A stretch of DNA of 64,000 nucleotides, taken from assembly GCA_010909165.1 (NCBI GenBank), contig MU008231.1, positions 20,995-84,994 of the forward strand. Reading direction: 5' to 3'. Within the stretch, counting starts at the first letter, position 1, and each line of letters opens with the position of its first letter. Made by a program: the position numbers and the translations under genes. The notes beneath the pieces were generated by a model. That model was given only the letters and a program-made list of their open reading frames with translations, was not told the origin of the DNA and ran no database searches. Shown piece by piece: positions 23,945-34,553 of this stretch. The DNA is from Anthoceros angustus. Taxonomy: Eukaryota > Streptophyta > Anthocerotopsida > Anthocerotales > Anthocerotaceae.

Positions 23945-24431
23945 TGTCAAGAACAGAGGGTGATCGACGCCGGTGATCGGGCAGCAGGCGGCGACGCACC
24001 GCCGCGCTATCAGCGGGCTGGCTGTGTGCGCATCAAACGATGCCCGGATTATGCAACCGGAGATGGAGGAGGACGAGGTTCCGGGTGCCGAGCCGAGCCT
24101 CCGGAAGAGGAGGAGCGCCTCGCCTCGTGGTCCGGCGCGAGGCGAGCTCGGACGAGGCCCCATGGCTCGCAACATGTCCAGCCTTTCTCTAACTGAGGCT
24201 TTTGAGGAGGAGGTGACCCTCCTCGTCCGAAGACGAGGCCGGCAGCGCACTGTGAAAGAAGAAGAAGGAATCAAACTGCCCAGTCACCAAGTGAAGATGA
24301 GAAGGCGAATGGTCAGTAAGAATGCTCCTGCCTTCTCCGCCCGAATTAACCCATGTAAGAATTGAAGCATCTTGTTTTGATTTCCAGAGAGCACACCAAT
24401 CAAGCGAAAGAGGAATGCAAGATCTCAGTGT
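23945..24431 (+). pseudogene. C2, 5' part, interrupted by element A
   Basis: The plus-strand frame at 23973-24365 reads MEEDEVPGAEPSLRKRRSAS and continues with a basic/acidic stretch including EAFEEEVTLLVRRRGRQRTV. It then meets a likely intron donor (CAGTAAGA near 24313) and an acceptor (gatttccag ending at 24388), which would give a short 74-base intron. After the acceptor, basic codons run into the LTR of element A. Across the element, at 38848, similar basic codons (MRKRKRCLDNDHV) follow. The product is unknown. It looks like a nuclear-type charged N-terminus of the DUF7869-like gene, which is inference from position and strand. Confidence 0.4.
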
Positions 24432-24649
24432 TGTGGTGACCACATGGTACTGGACTTCGTAAAGGAGTGTTTTTTTTTTGTTTTGTGTTTAAGCTAGAAT
24501 CGTGTGGAGTTGGAATGTGAAGTAGGTTAGGAAATAAAGAAAAGTCTACTAGAGCCTAGTAGGAGGAAGAGAGTCTAGTCCCGATCCCGGATGTAACCTC
24601 GAGGGTTGGTCGCCGACCGTTGCTAACGCGTTGCTAGGGCCGTGCTAAT

Positions 24650-25430
24650 GTGGCTGCTATGACCACAACCGACGGAGCCTGCTATGGTAGCAACCAAGTT
24701 GGAGTTTCTTTCGATGACTTCGGAAAATCCAATCGATGGAATCACAAGGAATACCCAAACGGAAGTAACGGGGTCCTATTGGCAATTAAGTCCAACATGG
24801 AAGAGTATTTGCATCGAATCCAGATCGAAGACGGCGCCGCTACCGAATTCGAGCGCGACTGGGTGGAGGCCGGAGCGAACGGACGGATGCAAGGCGAGGT
24901 GTCGCACGATCGCGAAGCCGCCAGCAGCGAGCGCCAGGAGACCAAACCGTTTGGCGGCAGGATTGAGAGGGGTCGGAGGAAGCGAGCGCAAACCGGAGGC
25001 AGCACTGGGGAGGCGGCGAATGAAGGTTCGGTGAGAACGCCTGAAGGCGCGTGGCTGCAATGGAGGTAAGCAGTGGGCGCGGCAGAAATCGCCCACCGGG
25101 CGAGTGGGGAGTAATCGGGCCGTGCAACTCGGAGAAGGCGAAGGGCGCGTGTGTGGCGATCGTGCCGCAGAAGCTAACAAGAGCAAGTCGGATAGGCCGT
25201 GAAGGGGCGGGAACTCCCGCAGGAAAAGAGAAGTGTGCAACGGGCAGCCAGAATCGGAGGCACGCACTGGGAGGTCGCGGCGTGGCAAGACAAAGCGCAC
25301 TAGGGTCGCTGCTAACCGTGGGTGGATACACCTCCAAGCCTCATACAACCGAGGTAGGTGATGGCCAGCCGATCGCCCGAGCCGAGGCAGGAGGTGTACG
25401 TGGGGTTTCACCAGAGGAGCCGTAAGCCAA
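24650..25430 (+). pseudogene. Charged helical frame in the A LTR, upstream of the MAPKKN start
   Basis: Plus frames here are rich in Glu, Arg and Ala. In the right LTR the matching part reads IERAEEAERANRRQQAERRR (from 35068), a strong helix or coiled-coil pattern. The left LTR has MEEYLHRIQIEDGAATEFER near 24800. Small indels shift frames differently in the two LTRs. It could be an upstream exon or ORF of the LTR-encoded protein, or purine-rich sequence by chance. Confidence 0.3.
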
Positions 25431-25507
25431 CACGAAAACGGTCGAAGCATAGACGGTAGCCGGACACCTTTGCTCTCAAGCTCTAAGCTTGTCATAGGAC
25501 AGTGAGC

Positions 25508-27480
25508 ATGGCACCTAAGAAGAACCCTCCGGCCGCCATTGAGGCCATTACGACCGTCCAATGGCCCAACATGGGGCAATCGGAGAGTGAAGGCGGGTCT
25601 TTGGTAAGCATCGTCCTTCATGGACAAAAAGTGGTGCTACAATAGCCTACGTTGGTTTTGGAGTGCAGAGCGCATGAGGGAGAAGGCCATTGGGGAAGGC
25701 AACGTGAGGACCAACCCCGCACTGGAATATTCATTGTTCCAGTCGTTATGAGAGACCAAGAGGAATGTGGCGGGAATAATCATTGACCCTTTCAGAAACC
25801 ATCTCCTCAAAAGTCAGGAGGCACAAGCGGCCATTGCTCCCACATTGTCTAGAGTGGAGAATGGCCGGGGTCACCAACAAGTTAGACCCCGAAATGGCCG
25901 GATTAGCCAGTGATCCTGCTCTCACTCACTAAGAAGCTAGAGCACATTGTCGACCATTTCCTTGTCTTCTATGAGGTGGTGAGAGGGTCCAAGATAGATT
26001 GGGCCAGGATGTTCTATGACACAGGTGAGAGGGACCACTTGACCCTACCATCACCCAGCCCCTCCCTATCTCCCTTCTTAATCCACGTTTTGACCATGCC
26101 AAGTTGGAGGGAATGGAGATGGTCTCATGCCCTGGAGGCCGTGTTTGAAAGAAGGAAGCCCAAAGAGGAGTCGGAGGAAGAGGCCATCTCCAAAGGGGCA
26201 CCGGGAGTGATGAGAAGTCCAAGTGTCCATGAAGAGGAATGTGGCTGGCTAAGGTAGCATTGCTAATAAGCAACGGAGTTGCTAAGGCCCCAACAGTACC
26301 AAGAGAGCCGGGGAGCAGGGGACTCCAACCACACCTAGAGCCACAAGAGCGACGGGAGCTCACCCGGATGTAAGCAAGACAAGGCAAGGCTGTGGCAGCA
26401 CCAATATCCCAGAGCCTGTGCGGGGAAACCAGTCAACAGGAGGAATCACCAACCTTGGGCACGAGCCGATCCGAGAAAGTCACTACACTCAAGGTGACCT
26501 CAAGTATACCCGGAAGTTGTGACAGTCACCATGCGATAGGAAGGAGGGAACCCATCCCGAAGGTTTGGGGCCTAACATCACCCTGCAAGAGTTGGTTTCA
26601 GCTATGGCACGCACTGGGCGAGAGATGGAAGATCGATAGCTCGTCCTCTCTTGTTAGGTTTACAGCAGAAGGAAGCAACAGGAGCAGGAGGAGCTCCAAG
26701 ATGAAGAAGGAGAAGGAGGTCTTGAGGGACGCCTTAGCATGGAAGTGGAAATAGGGAAGGTCCGAGGAGTTGCAAGTCTAAGGACCAGAAGCCTCATGGC
26801 TTCACCGGACGCAAAGCACCATAGGAGAGCTGCAGAATGTTATTTCGGATGCATGCAGCCGAAACCTCGGATGCCTCGAGCAAGAAGGAGAGGGACTAAA
26901 GGCAAGGAAGGAGGCCAAGAGGGCTGGATTGCAAGGAGGGCCACCGTGGAAGATGCGAGGCTCCATGGAAGAATCTGCTGCCGAGTTAGCAACGAGGAGG
27001 TTGCTAAGCAACCGCCAAGCCGCCGCTAGGAAGCACAACCTGCACTGCTAAGGGAGCAACAGTGCTCCAAGACCAAAGCTACAAGGAAGAAGGGGCACAA
27101 GACGTGGAGGAGGACAACAGCTGGGGAGCGGTAAGCACCGCCTAAGAAGTCTAACTTCCCAATGGTGCATTAGATTGAGGGATGCTTATCAAGATAACCA
27201 TGTGCCCGGATTCTCCTTGGCTGGAGAAGATTGTCTCCCGAAAGTTTATGTTGTTGTGGGCTGTGGGGGACATGGAGGTACTTGATCCATGCCTTGACGG
27301 CACCGGATCCTACCTATGGGTTGGACTTGGAGGAGACTCACCGACCCATCCAGATTCAAGAGCTCACCGAGGAGGAGTCACTGCGGCGAGCACAAGAGAG
27401 AGGAGTCCAGCTGAGGAGGTGGAGATTTTATGGGAGAGATTGCCCAACCAGCCAAGAGGAGAGCAAGAGGAGAACATGGG
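25508..27480 (+). pseudogene. LTR-encoded reading frame of element A (left copy)
   Basis: An ATG at 25508 opens MAPKKNPPAAIEAITTVQWP. Restarting after small frame changes, the region gives KWCYNSLRWFWSAERMREKA (about 25625), IIDPFRNHLLKSQEAQAAIA (about 25785), then EHIVDHFLVFYEVVRGSKID and WARMFYDT (about 25940-26020). Near 27300 it gives PIQIQEL after a segment whose right-LTR copy reads YLIHALTALDPTYGLD. This would be a protein of several hundred residues encoded wholly within the LTR. The segment K-I-D-W-A-R-x-F-Y-D vaguely recalls plant transposon-associated domains, but I do not recognise a family. Frameshifts break it in both LTRs. Confidence 0.45.
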
Positions 27481-28464
27481 CCTAGGAGGCCTGTGAGGGA
27501 TAATAGGGTAAGTGGCCTCAAATAGCTAAGGCCCATGTGTTATAGATCAAATCTTCCTCATAGTGGATAGAATTAAGAGATAGGCCTCTAGGATTGGTAG
27601 GCTAAGACCGATTGGTATTTTGGCAAGCAGCCAAGCGCTTTTGTGGGTGATCTTGGGTATAAGAGGCCCTCTTGATGAAATGTAAGCAATGTTGGCCTAA
27701 AGTCTCGGTGTTTGGGGTGAGCACGGGGTTTGGGGGGTACCTGATCTGGCCGTGAGTCTAGGCACCCTCCGTCAGGAGGAGCCGAGAAGACTACTGTTGC
27801 CCATCTGTGACCGATCCGCAAGAGTGGTGGAAAGCAAGGAGGGAACTGTGGTCTCCTTGGGGGAGTTCCCAAGGTCAAGAGGAAGTGAAGCCGGGAGGTC
27901 GGCCCATTCCTTACTCATTCCCTTCATTTGTCTAGTACTCACCTTGTGTTTGAGTTTTCTGGTGTCGGAGGTCATGTGGAAAAGGAGACAAGGCGGGAGC
28001 CCGTGTGGTGGAAGAGAAGGTCAAGTGAGACGGTGGGTTTGTATGCTTGGAAAATGTGAGCGAAAAGTGAACGTGAGAGGAGTGGTGCTGGACATGGAGA
28101 GTTGTGATTACTGGAGAAGTAAGAGGGATTGGAGAAGACCAAGTGATGTTTTGTGAGAAAGTGGAGATTGAATGAGGCCGTGAGGTGTGAGAACAAGGAG
28201 CGTTGAAGGGGGTACTGTGGAGCCGTGGAGAGCCTGGGAGGACAGATGAAGCTTGGGAGGAAAGCTGAAAGGTTGGAGGGAAGAGAGATCCGGGAAGTGC
28301 AAGAGTAAGGAGGTGGGTGTGATCGAACCCCGATTGGTGGATCTAACTTTGTGGAAGGATAGAGAGAGGGTGTCCAATCTTATCCACTTGGACCCCAAGT
28401 GGGCCCCCACCTTCTATTAATAGCCTCAACCCAGATGGGCCCCCCTACTGCTAAAATAGAGGGT

Positions 28465-28479
28465 GGTTGCTAAGCAACC
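28465..28479. repeat. A-family hairpin motif ggttgc-taa-gcaacc
   Basis: This is a perfect 6-bp stem with a TAA loop. The same stem with variable loop occurs at 26999-27013, 30212-30228, 30915-30931, 37084-37100 and 38591-38609, plus a shorter version at 26260-26273. It is confined to element A, in both LTRs and the internal region. No function is assigned. Confidence 0.65.
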
Positions 28480-28720
28480 GGTCGTCTGCTGCTAAGGTAG
28501 CAAGTCGTGCGCTAAGATAGCCAGTGTCCGAGTGTTGTTAGGATAGTAGCGTCTCAGAATCGCTAGATGTTTTGTATGTCCGTGTTTGGTTGGATTGGCT
28601 ATGTTTTGGTTGTCTTGACACGAAATCACTCCCTTGGGTACGAATCTCAAGTCTACAACGATAAAGAGGGTAAATGTGGCCTCTTTGTGACCACTTGGTT
28701 TAGAAAATCACTCCACATTT

Positions 28721-28735
28721 TGGCGCTGTCGGGAG
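28721..28735 (+). other. Primer-binding site of element A
   Basis: TGGCGCTGTCGGGAG begins three T residues after the LTR end. It is identical over 14 bases to the element B site, implying the same tRNA primer. Confidence 0.82.
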
Positions 28736-28840
28736 TGTCATTGTTGTCAAGACCTTAGAGTAGACTAACCTTGTCTAGTAGTGTATTGGGAGTCTTGAGT
28801 GATACATGGATGCTACCCATTGAGTCCGAAAGTTCCGACC

Positions 28841-30345
28841 CACCGTGAAGAGAAGACTCAAAGAAGAAGACAACGCTGCCGTGGAGCGAGGGCTAAGGGC
28901 CGCATCGAGAGCCGAGGAGAGCATGCAGCAACGTACTGGAGGAGCCAAGAAGCAAGCAACAGTCGCTAGGACCGATGACCATCCTTGCCTCTTCGGTCAA
29001 CTTGTGCACAGTGAACTCAAAGAACTTTTGGACAGTATGCTAACAGATCCTGTTAGACCAACAAGCGTTGTCGATAGGGACGACCGTCATGGCGACCGGG
29101 CCTTTTGCAATAACTACTGCAGCCCATACCCACCGTATGGAGAGAAGAAGGTATGAAGATCCGACGAGTTTGTTGAACGCTTTGAGCAACTAACCATTGC
29201 AAATCGTGAACTGGGATCTGCAGCAGATTCACTCTTCTACGGAGTTCTTCATGGAGGGCCAAGTGGTACAAGAGGGAGTACATCAAGACCCCAAGAACCT
29301 TCAACGAATCAAGAAAGCCTTTTGTGAGAGGTTCAGGGAATAGATGTAGAAGGCTACGTGTTGTCAAAGTTGGAGTTTTTGAGGAGAAGAAGGAAGGAGA
29401 CCTTGCAAGCTTATGTTGAGAGGTTTCTTAACTTGCGTGATCGTAGTGGTCCTCACTCGATTTACATGTGCCATTCGGTGGTTGCTAAGGTTAGATCCCG
29501 AGATGGGCCGACATGTGAGGTGCAAGCGAGAAAGACGAGACAAGGCCATCAAGGCGGCACTCAACTACGAAGAATCCAACTCCTTGGACAAGAAGAAGCA
29601 CAAGAAGGAAAAGAGCAAGAAGAAGAAGTCCAAGCGAGGGAAGAAGGACAAGGGATCTTCGTCGGAGGAGGAAACTTGAGGAGAGTGACTCCTCTCAAGA
29701 CTCAGACGGAGGACTCTTCCTGAGGATGGCAAGACGGAGGAAGAATCCTCAAGACGAGACGCAAGAAGAAGAAGGTTGGCGTAAGAAGAAACCAGAGGCT
29801 CGAGGATCAAGGGAGCTGGCCAGGCTAAACAAGAGGTCGCTAGTGCTAAGAAGGAAGTGGAACAAGTCAAGAGGAGGTCAAGCCGCAGTCAAGAAGGTGC
29901 AACAAAGAAATGAAGATGGAGGAAATGATGAGCAAATTCGAAGTTTCACCTCAACGCGTGAAGGAGCATGAGAAGAGGAGAGCCGCATCCAAAGGCTCGG
30001 GCTAACTGTTTTGTTCCACTTGTGGCCAGCCAGCCACACCAAGTCCAACCGCTGTGGCCAAGGTGCACATGCTCGCCACGAGGAGGAGGAAGAGGATCGC
30101 TGGAGGATACCTACCGATCCGTGGAGGTTTCCAGGACAACAGATTCAAGACCGCCCATCCATCGATGCCGCGAAATTCCATGGGGTATTCGTGAATAACC
30201 AAGTGCCTGTGGTTGCTAACCAAGCAACGGTGGTTCGCTACAACCGTAGGGGCTTTGGTCATTATGCAAATAGCTGCTCATCGCCAACAAGAGCCAATGG
30301 TGACTACGAACTACCGTGCAAGACCGCAAACAATGTGGTCATGTA
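28841..30345 (+). pseudogene. Element A gag (broken, with altered zinc knuckle)
   Basis: Gag would form the particle that packages element RNA. Pieces read in order are an N-terminal charged segment (28845-29156), then FVERFEQLTIANRELGSAAD (about 29165), TLQAYVERFLNLRDR (about 29400, the typical gag helix), a very Lys-rich tract (about 29590-29670, KKHKKEKSKKKKSKRGKK) and finally the knuckle at about 30233-30277, reading RYNRRGFGHYANSC. The spacing is exactly C-x2-C-x4-H-x4-C, but both leading Cys positions are Arg (CGC and CGT). At least four frame changes break the gene. It lies between the primer-binding site and protease, as expected. Confidence 0.65.
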
Positions 30346-31259
30346 GCGGGAGTGTCACTTGCCCAAATCCGAGGAAGACTGTTCGAATTGCTCAACCACC
30401 GTGATGGGTTCAAGCAAGCATCCCAAGGAGCCGTGCCCATGCACGTGGAGGATGCCCTTATGGCTGTTTGGGAGGATGCGGAAGCCATGGTGTTGCGGGA
30501 GCTAGATGGACTGGGGTGAGGAGACTACTACGGAGAGGCTGCAGCCATGGTCAGGCGCACTAGGAATGAAAAGCTAGGAGGAAGTCATGGAAGAAGAAAG
30601 AGACGGAGGAATCACAAAAAGTCAAGAGAGCACTCCAAGCCCGGAGGGAACGGATCCGAGGAGACACTTGAGAAGGAGAACCCCGAGAAGGAAGAATCAA
30701 GGAGTGAATCGCCTGGGGCCATGCCGGAGAAAAAGAAGTTCCAAAGAAAAGGGAGAGGAACCCCGAGTTTCCACCGGACGCCGGAAGTCATGGAGATGAT
30801 AGAGGAGGAATTGACCAAGACAAAAAAACCGCCGAGCTGTGATCCCGAGATCGCAGAAGTCCTCGGTTAGCAACCGCGCTAATAAGGCGGCCGCAGCAGC
30901 AAGCAACCGACGTTGTTGCTAAGGGAGCAACCGCGATCGCAAGAAGGAGGGACCGATCGAGGACCATTTAACCTTGCCAAGCCATCATGGATCGCATCCA
31001 TCACGTTTGGTCAACTATTGAAGGACAACCCAAGTGCAACAAGTTCTGAGGGCCTTGCAAGAAGCGCAACCCAAGAGGAAGAGGCGATTGCCCAAGCCGG
31101 GACCAAGTGACCCTACAACAACCTAGTGTCCATGATAGACCAAGGGCCGGAGTGCAAGTGGAGATCCCGGTCATCAAGCGGTTCCCTTGGATACCGGATC
31201 CGGTGAACATCATGACTAAGGGATAGCAAGGAAGCTTGGGTTGACATTGAGCATACCAC
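30346..31259 (+). other. Element A gag-pol junction region, no clear domain
   Basis: Plus frames are open in pieces (30316-30519, 30547-30870 and 30913-31110) and are rich in Glu and Lys, for example RKRRRNHKKSREHSKPGGN near 30600. Two of the element A hairpins lie at 30212-30228 and 30915-30931. No retropepsin D-S/T-G motif was found here, although the reading near 31200 leads into the protease C-terminal signature. Confidence 0.4.
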
Positions 31260-31740
31260 ACAGTTGAGATTACCGACATGTCAAAAATGCACTGTGGAGA
31301 ATCAAGGAGTAACCACCATCATAGGGACCATTCCCTATCTCATGGACTATGTGGTTATCCAAAGACAAGGCTGTGGTATGACATCCTATTGGGAAGGACC
31401 TGTCAGATGGCTCAAGATGCAAGATGACTTGGGGAGGAAGGAAGTGGCTTTTAAGCCAATGGATTGGGACCCCAAGACGAAGGAGGCGAATTTGTTTGAG
31501 TTGGAGGGATACCACGTGGGAGACTCCTACAAAGAACGGAAGGATACACATCACCGGAGAAACATCCGACTGGAGGAAGAAGGAACTGGACAAATTTCCT
31601 TTTGCACATATCGCATGGTCGATGAGGAGGAAGAGTATAGGAGGGATATCCCTTACTCCCTCAATTTGGTGGACCGCTTTGGTTCATGGAGGACCGCATC
31701 AACAAGGAGAGCGACAAAGAACGCTGCGAGCTGTTAAGGA
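31260..31740 (+). pseudogene. Element A protease, C-terminal remnant
   Basis: At 31380-31403 the frame reads DILLGRTC, the conserved end of gypsy aspartic proteases (usual form D-x-L-L-G-R-x-W). The active-site D-S/T-G triplet expected about 80 residues upstream was not found, and the frame changes right after the motif. The following open stretch (31430-31737) is a pol linker and shows no domain. Confidence 0.5.
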
Positions 31741-32039
31741 AGCAACATGATTCGACGGCTAAGCAACAAGACGACGGGCTAAGGAAGCAACGAGGACAGA
31801 ACAGGAAGGGTGAGCGAGATCATTCGATTCACCTCGAGGACCTATTTAGGAGTGGATGAGGGAAGAGGACCTCGTGAACCGGAGGAAGGGTTTGGTGAGA
31901 GTTCAAGACCCGTGGAGCGAGAATGGGTACAAGGACGAGATTAAGGATGTGGAGGTATTGCCCGAAGGTGAAGTTTGCACGACTGGACCAGTTGGAGGAA
32001 GGAATGAAACACCCTCCGAGTTCATCGACGTGTTTGCCG

Positions 32040-32880
32040 AGGTGATGATATGAAGGGATTCCCAAGAAGTGGGGAGCATAGGATCGATTTGGAGCCGGAG
32101 CGACTCCGCATTCCCCAATACAAGTCGAACCCAAAGTACTCACAAGGTGAAGGAGCAGCTTGAATTGTACTTGAAGGCGACGCCATCTATCCAATCGTGA
32201 ACACGGAGTGGGTGGCTCCAATTGTTGTGGTTCAAGAAGCACCGGAAAGATTCGAGTATGCCAAGACCGGAGGAAGCTCAACAAAGCAACCAAGAAGGAC
32301 CATTTCTCCGCCATTCATCGACAACATCCGGACTTGGTGGTCGGAAGATGTGTACTGCTCTGACGTACTGGGTACAATCACCGCACTTGAGGGAGAGTGA
32401 CTGCCTCTAACCTTCACACGGATTGGGGACCTTCGATACAAGAGGAGTGCTCGGATTGACGGGCAGGTTCCTTCATGCGGAGCATGGTTGAGATCTTCAA
32501 GGAGTATCTCCACAAGTTCATGGAGGTATTCCTAGATGATTTTGTGTGTTTGGGAGTGTGGAGGAGCACCGGATCACTTAGGCTTGGCGAGGTGTCGTGA
32601 AACTCAACTTTGCCTACATCCCGAGAAATGCTACTTTGGCATGCGGGAGGGATTTTGTTGGGCAATTTCAAAGACGAGGCATCAAGTTGATCCGCATAAG
32701 GTGAAGATGATTGTTGCCCGAAGCTCCAACAACTCTCAAGGAACTCCGGGGTTCCTTGGCATGGTGGGCTACTACCGACGCTTTGTGCCTAACTTTGCTA
32801 GGAGCTGCCTTTGACCAGCTTGTTGAGGAAGGACCAAGAGTGGACCGACAGAGGGAGGCAGATTTCAAGATTTGAGGACC
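32040..32880 (+). pseudogene. Element A reverse transcriptase (broken, internally shortened)
   Basis: EWVAPIVVV is at about 32207-32233, and PFIDN at about 32313-32328 follows a frame that elsewhere reads K-K-D-H-F. The catalytic box appears as FLDDF at about 32528-32543, and after frame changes GFLGMVGYYRRFVPNFA at about 32750-32805 is the classic end of gypsy RT. The gap between PFIDN and the DD box is about 200 bases, shorter than the roughly 300 I would expect, so part of the palm domain is missing. Reverse transcriptase would copy the element RNA into DNA, but this copy cannot do so. Confidence 0.75.
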
Positions 32881-32939
32881 ACGTTGGTACCAACCCTCAA
32901 GGGACCGGATTGAACAAGAAGTTCCATGTACGTGATGTT

Positions 32940-33260
32940 TCCGCCGCCATTGGTACGCCTTGAGCCGGTGGATGACAAGAAGAGGGACTACCCAATCTAC
33001 TACGCAGACGGCAACTCACCGATGCGGAGCGCAAGTACACAACAATAAAAGGGAAGCCCTTGGGATGGTGTATTCAGAAGGAAGTTCCATTATCTCCTCT
33101 CCTATGAGTTTGTGTTCCATGTTGACCATTTTGCTCTCAAGCATCTTGTCAACAAGGCGGATCTCTCGCATAGCTCGTTGGATCTTGCACAGGTAAGAGT
33201 TCACATTCACGGTGGAGACACGTGAGGGGAAGCATGTGAATGCCGACTACTTGTCCCGCT
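32940..33260 (+). pseudogene. Element A RNase H (broken)
   Basis: RKYTTIKREALGMVYS is readable near 33027-33073, then FHYLLSYEFVFHVDHFALKH and LVNKADLSHSSLDLA (about 33080-33190), as in gypsy RNase H domains. The sequence V-N-A-D-Y-L-S-R-L (about 33238) is the usual link to integrase. One or more frame changes interrupt it. Confidence 0.7.
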
Positions 33261-33589
33261 TGAAGACGGAGAAGGTGGAGCGTGATCAAGAAGATCATTT
33301 TCCTGGATGAAGCTTTGCCGGGAGGAGGATGAGGAGAGTGCTAGGCCCAATGCCAAGTTGATCGGAAACGGAGGCAAAGACCAAATGAGAAGGGAGGGAG
33401 AAGTTTTGTGCCCCATGAGGAGGTCTTTCGCTTTTAGCAACAGTCGATACCAACACCGTCACAACAAAGAGGTTGTTCTATACTTCCGCACTGTTAAGCG
33501 AGACAAGCCGCATGGGGGCCGATGGAGTTGAGAGGTTGTGGGTCAAGGATGGTCAAAAGGACCGGGTTCTCGCCTTGCATGAGGAGGAG

Positions 33590-34540
33590 GAGGTCACTAC
33601 GCCAACGTGACTGTAAGAAGATCTTAGGTGGTATTGGTGGCCAACCTTGCACATAGATGCTAGGGAGTTCATCAAGCTGCCAGGATGCATGTCAAAGGGT
33701 TGAAGCCAACCAGACCACACAAAGGGCCATTGGTCCCTATCCTAGCCTTGGCGCCTTTGAAAAGTGGGGATTGACTTCACAATGATTCACCCAAGACCAA
33801 AACCAAAATCAATATATTCGTAGCAACGGACCACCGCACTGCATGGTGGAAGCTCAAGCCTTGCCCGTGGACACAGAATGGTGGCTGTGTTCTTGTTTGA
33901 GTACATCATTACAAGGTACGGTGCCCGTTGGAATTGGTTAGCTGGGTACCCATTTCATCAACGAGGTGATCTCACACATGGTGAAGTACTTCAACATCAG
34001 CCAGGAAGACCACCCCTACAACCCCAAGGCGAATGGACTCACGGAGAAAGCTAATGGATTGCTTTTGTGATCCTCAACAAGTTGAACCTCACCTACACCT
34101 ACGATTGGAAGCTTCACTCGGCCAGGGCGACAGTGAAAAGGTGACCACACACTGCACTACCTCACCTATGGGCACTCACCACCATGCCCATTGAGTTTGA
34201 AGTGCCAACGCTTGAGAGTCCAAGAGCATAAGAGGATGGAGGAGAGCCGCTTGGAGAGGCTCATAGGCTTTGTTCAAAGACATGGAGAACAAGGAAGCCT
34301 GGCCCCAAACGCCAAGAGAAGAGGAAGGAATGGCATGACCTAAGTCGCAAAAACAAGAGTACGTTGTTCGGGACTTGGCTGTCAGATGACAACAGTACAT
34401 GCACTTCGGAAGTGCATCTTAGATGGATGGGTCCCTACAGGTGTAAGTGTTCGACAATGGATCCATACACCGCGGCAACTTGATGGATTCTCGCCAATGT
34501 GGTCAATGAAGAAGTATTACAATAAGGGACGCCAACAAAT
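33590..34540 (+). pseudogene. Element A integrase (broken)
   Basis: Fragments in order are GGHYANVT (33590), WYWWPTLHIDAREF after a frameshift (about 33632), KPTRPHKGPLVPILALAP (about 33704-33758), INIFVATDHRTAWW (about 33810-33850, first catalytic Asp region), HFINEVISHMVKYFNIS (about 33950) and then NPKANGLTEKANGLL (about 34022-34065, catalytic Glu region). The C-terminal part (34170-34330) contains EHKRMEESRLERLIGFVQ. The order and motifs fit a plant gypsy integrase. Frameshifts occur between almost every block. The polypurine tract follows directly. Confidence 0.75.
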
Positions 34541-34553
34541 GAGAAGGGGAGTA
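34541..34553 (+). other. Polypurine tract of element A
   Basis: gagaaggggagta lies directly before the TGTGG start of the 3' LTR. Element B has the same core, ggggagta. Confidence 0.82.

Larger units (their letters stand above)
24432..28717 (+). repeat. Element A 5' LTR (4.3 kb)
   Basis: It begins TGTGGTGACCACA and ends ctccaca just before the primer-binding site. It matches 34554-38847 along its whole length. Both copies contain a long purine-rich, coding-like region and hairpins of the form GTTGC-TAAn-GCAAC. Confidence 0.88.

Noticed and set aside
24776-25627. 283-codon minus-strand open frame in the A LTR
   Set aside because: It is antisense to the purine-rich coding-like strand and is Pro/Ser/Leu/Arg-rich. 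A stop-poor C/T-rich strand stays open by composition. In the right LTR the text changes after indels yet remains open, as expected for a non-coding strand.
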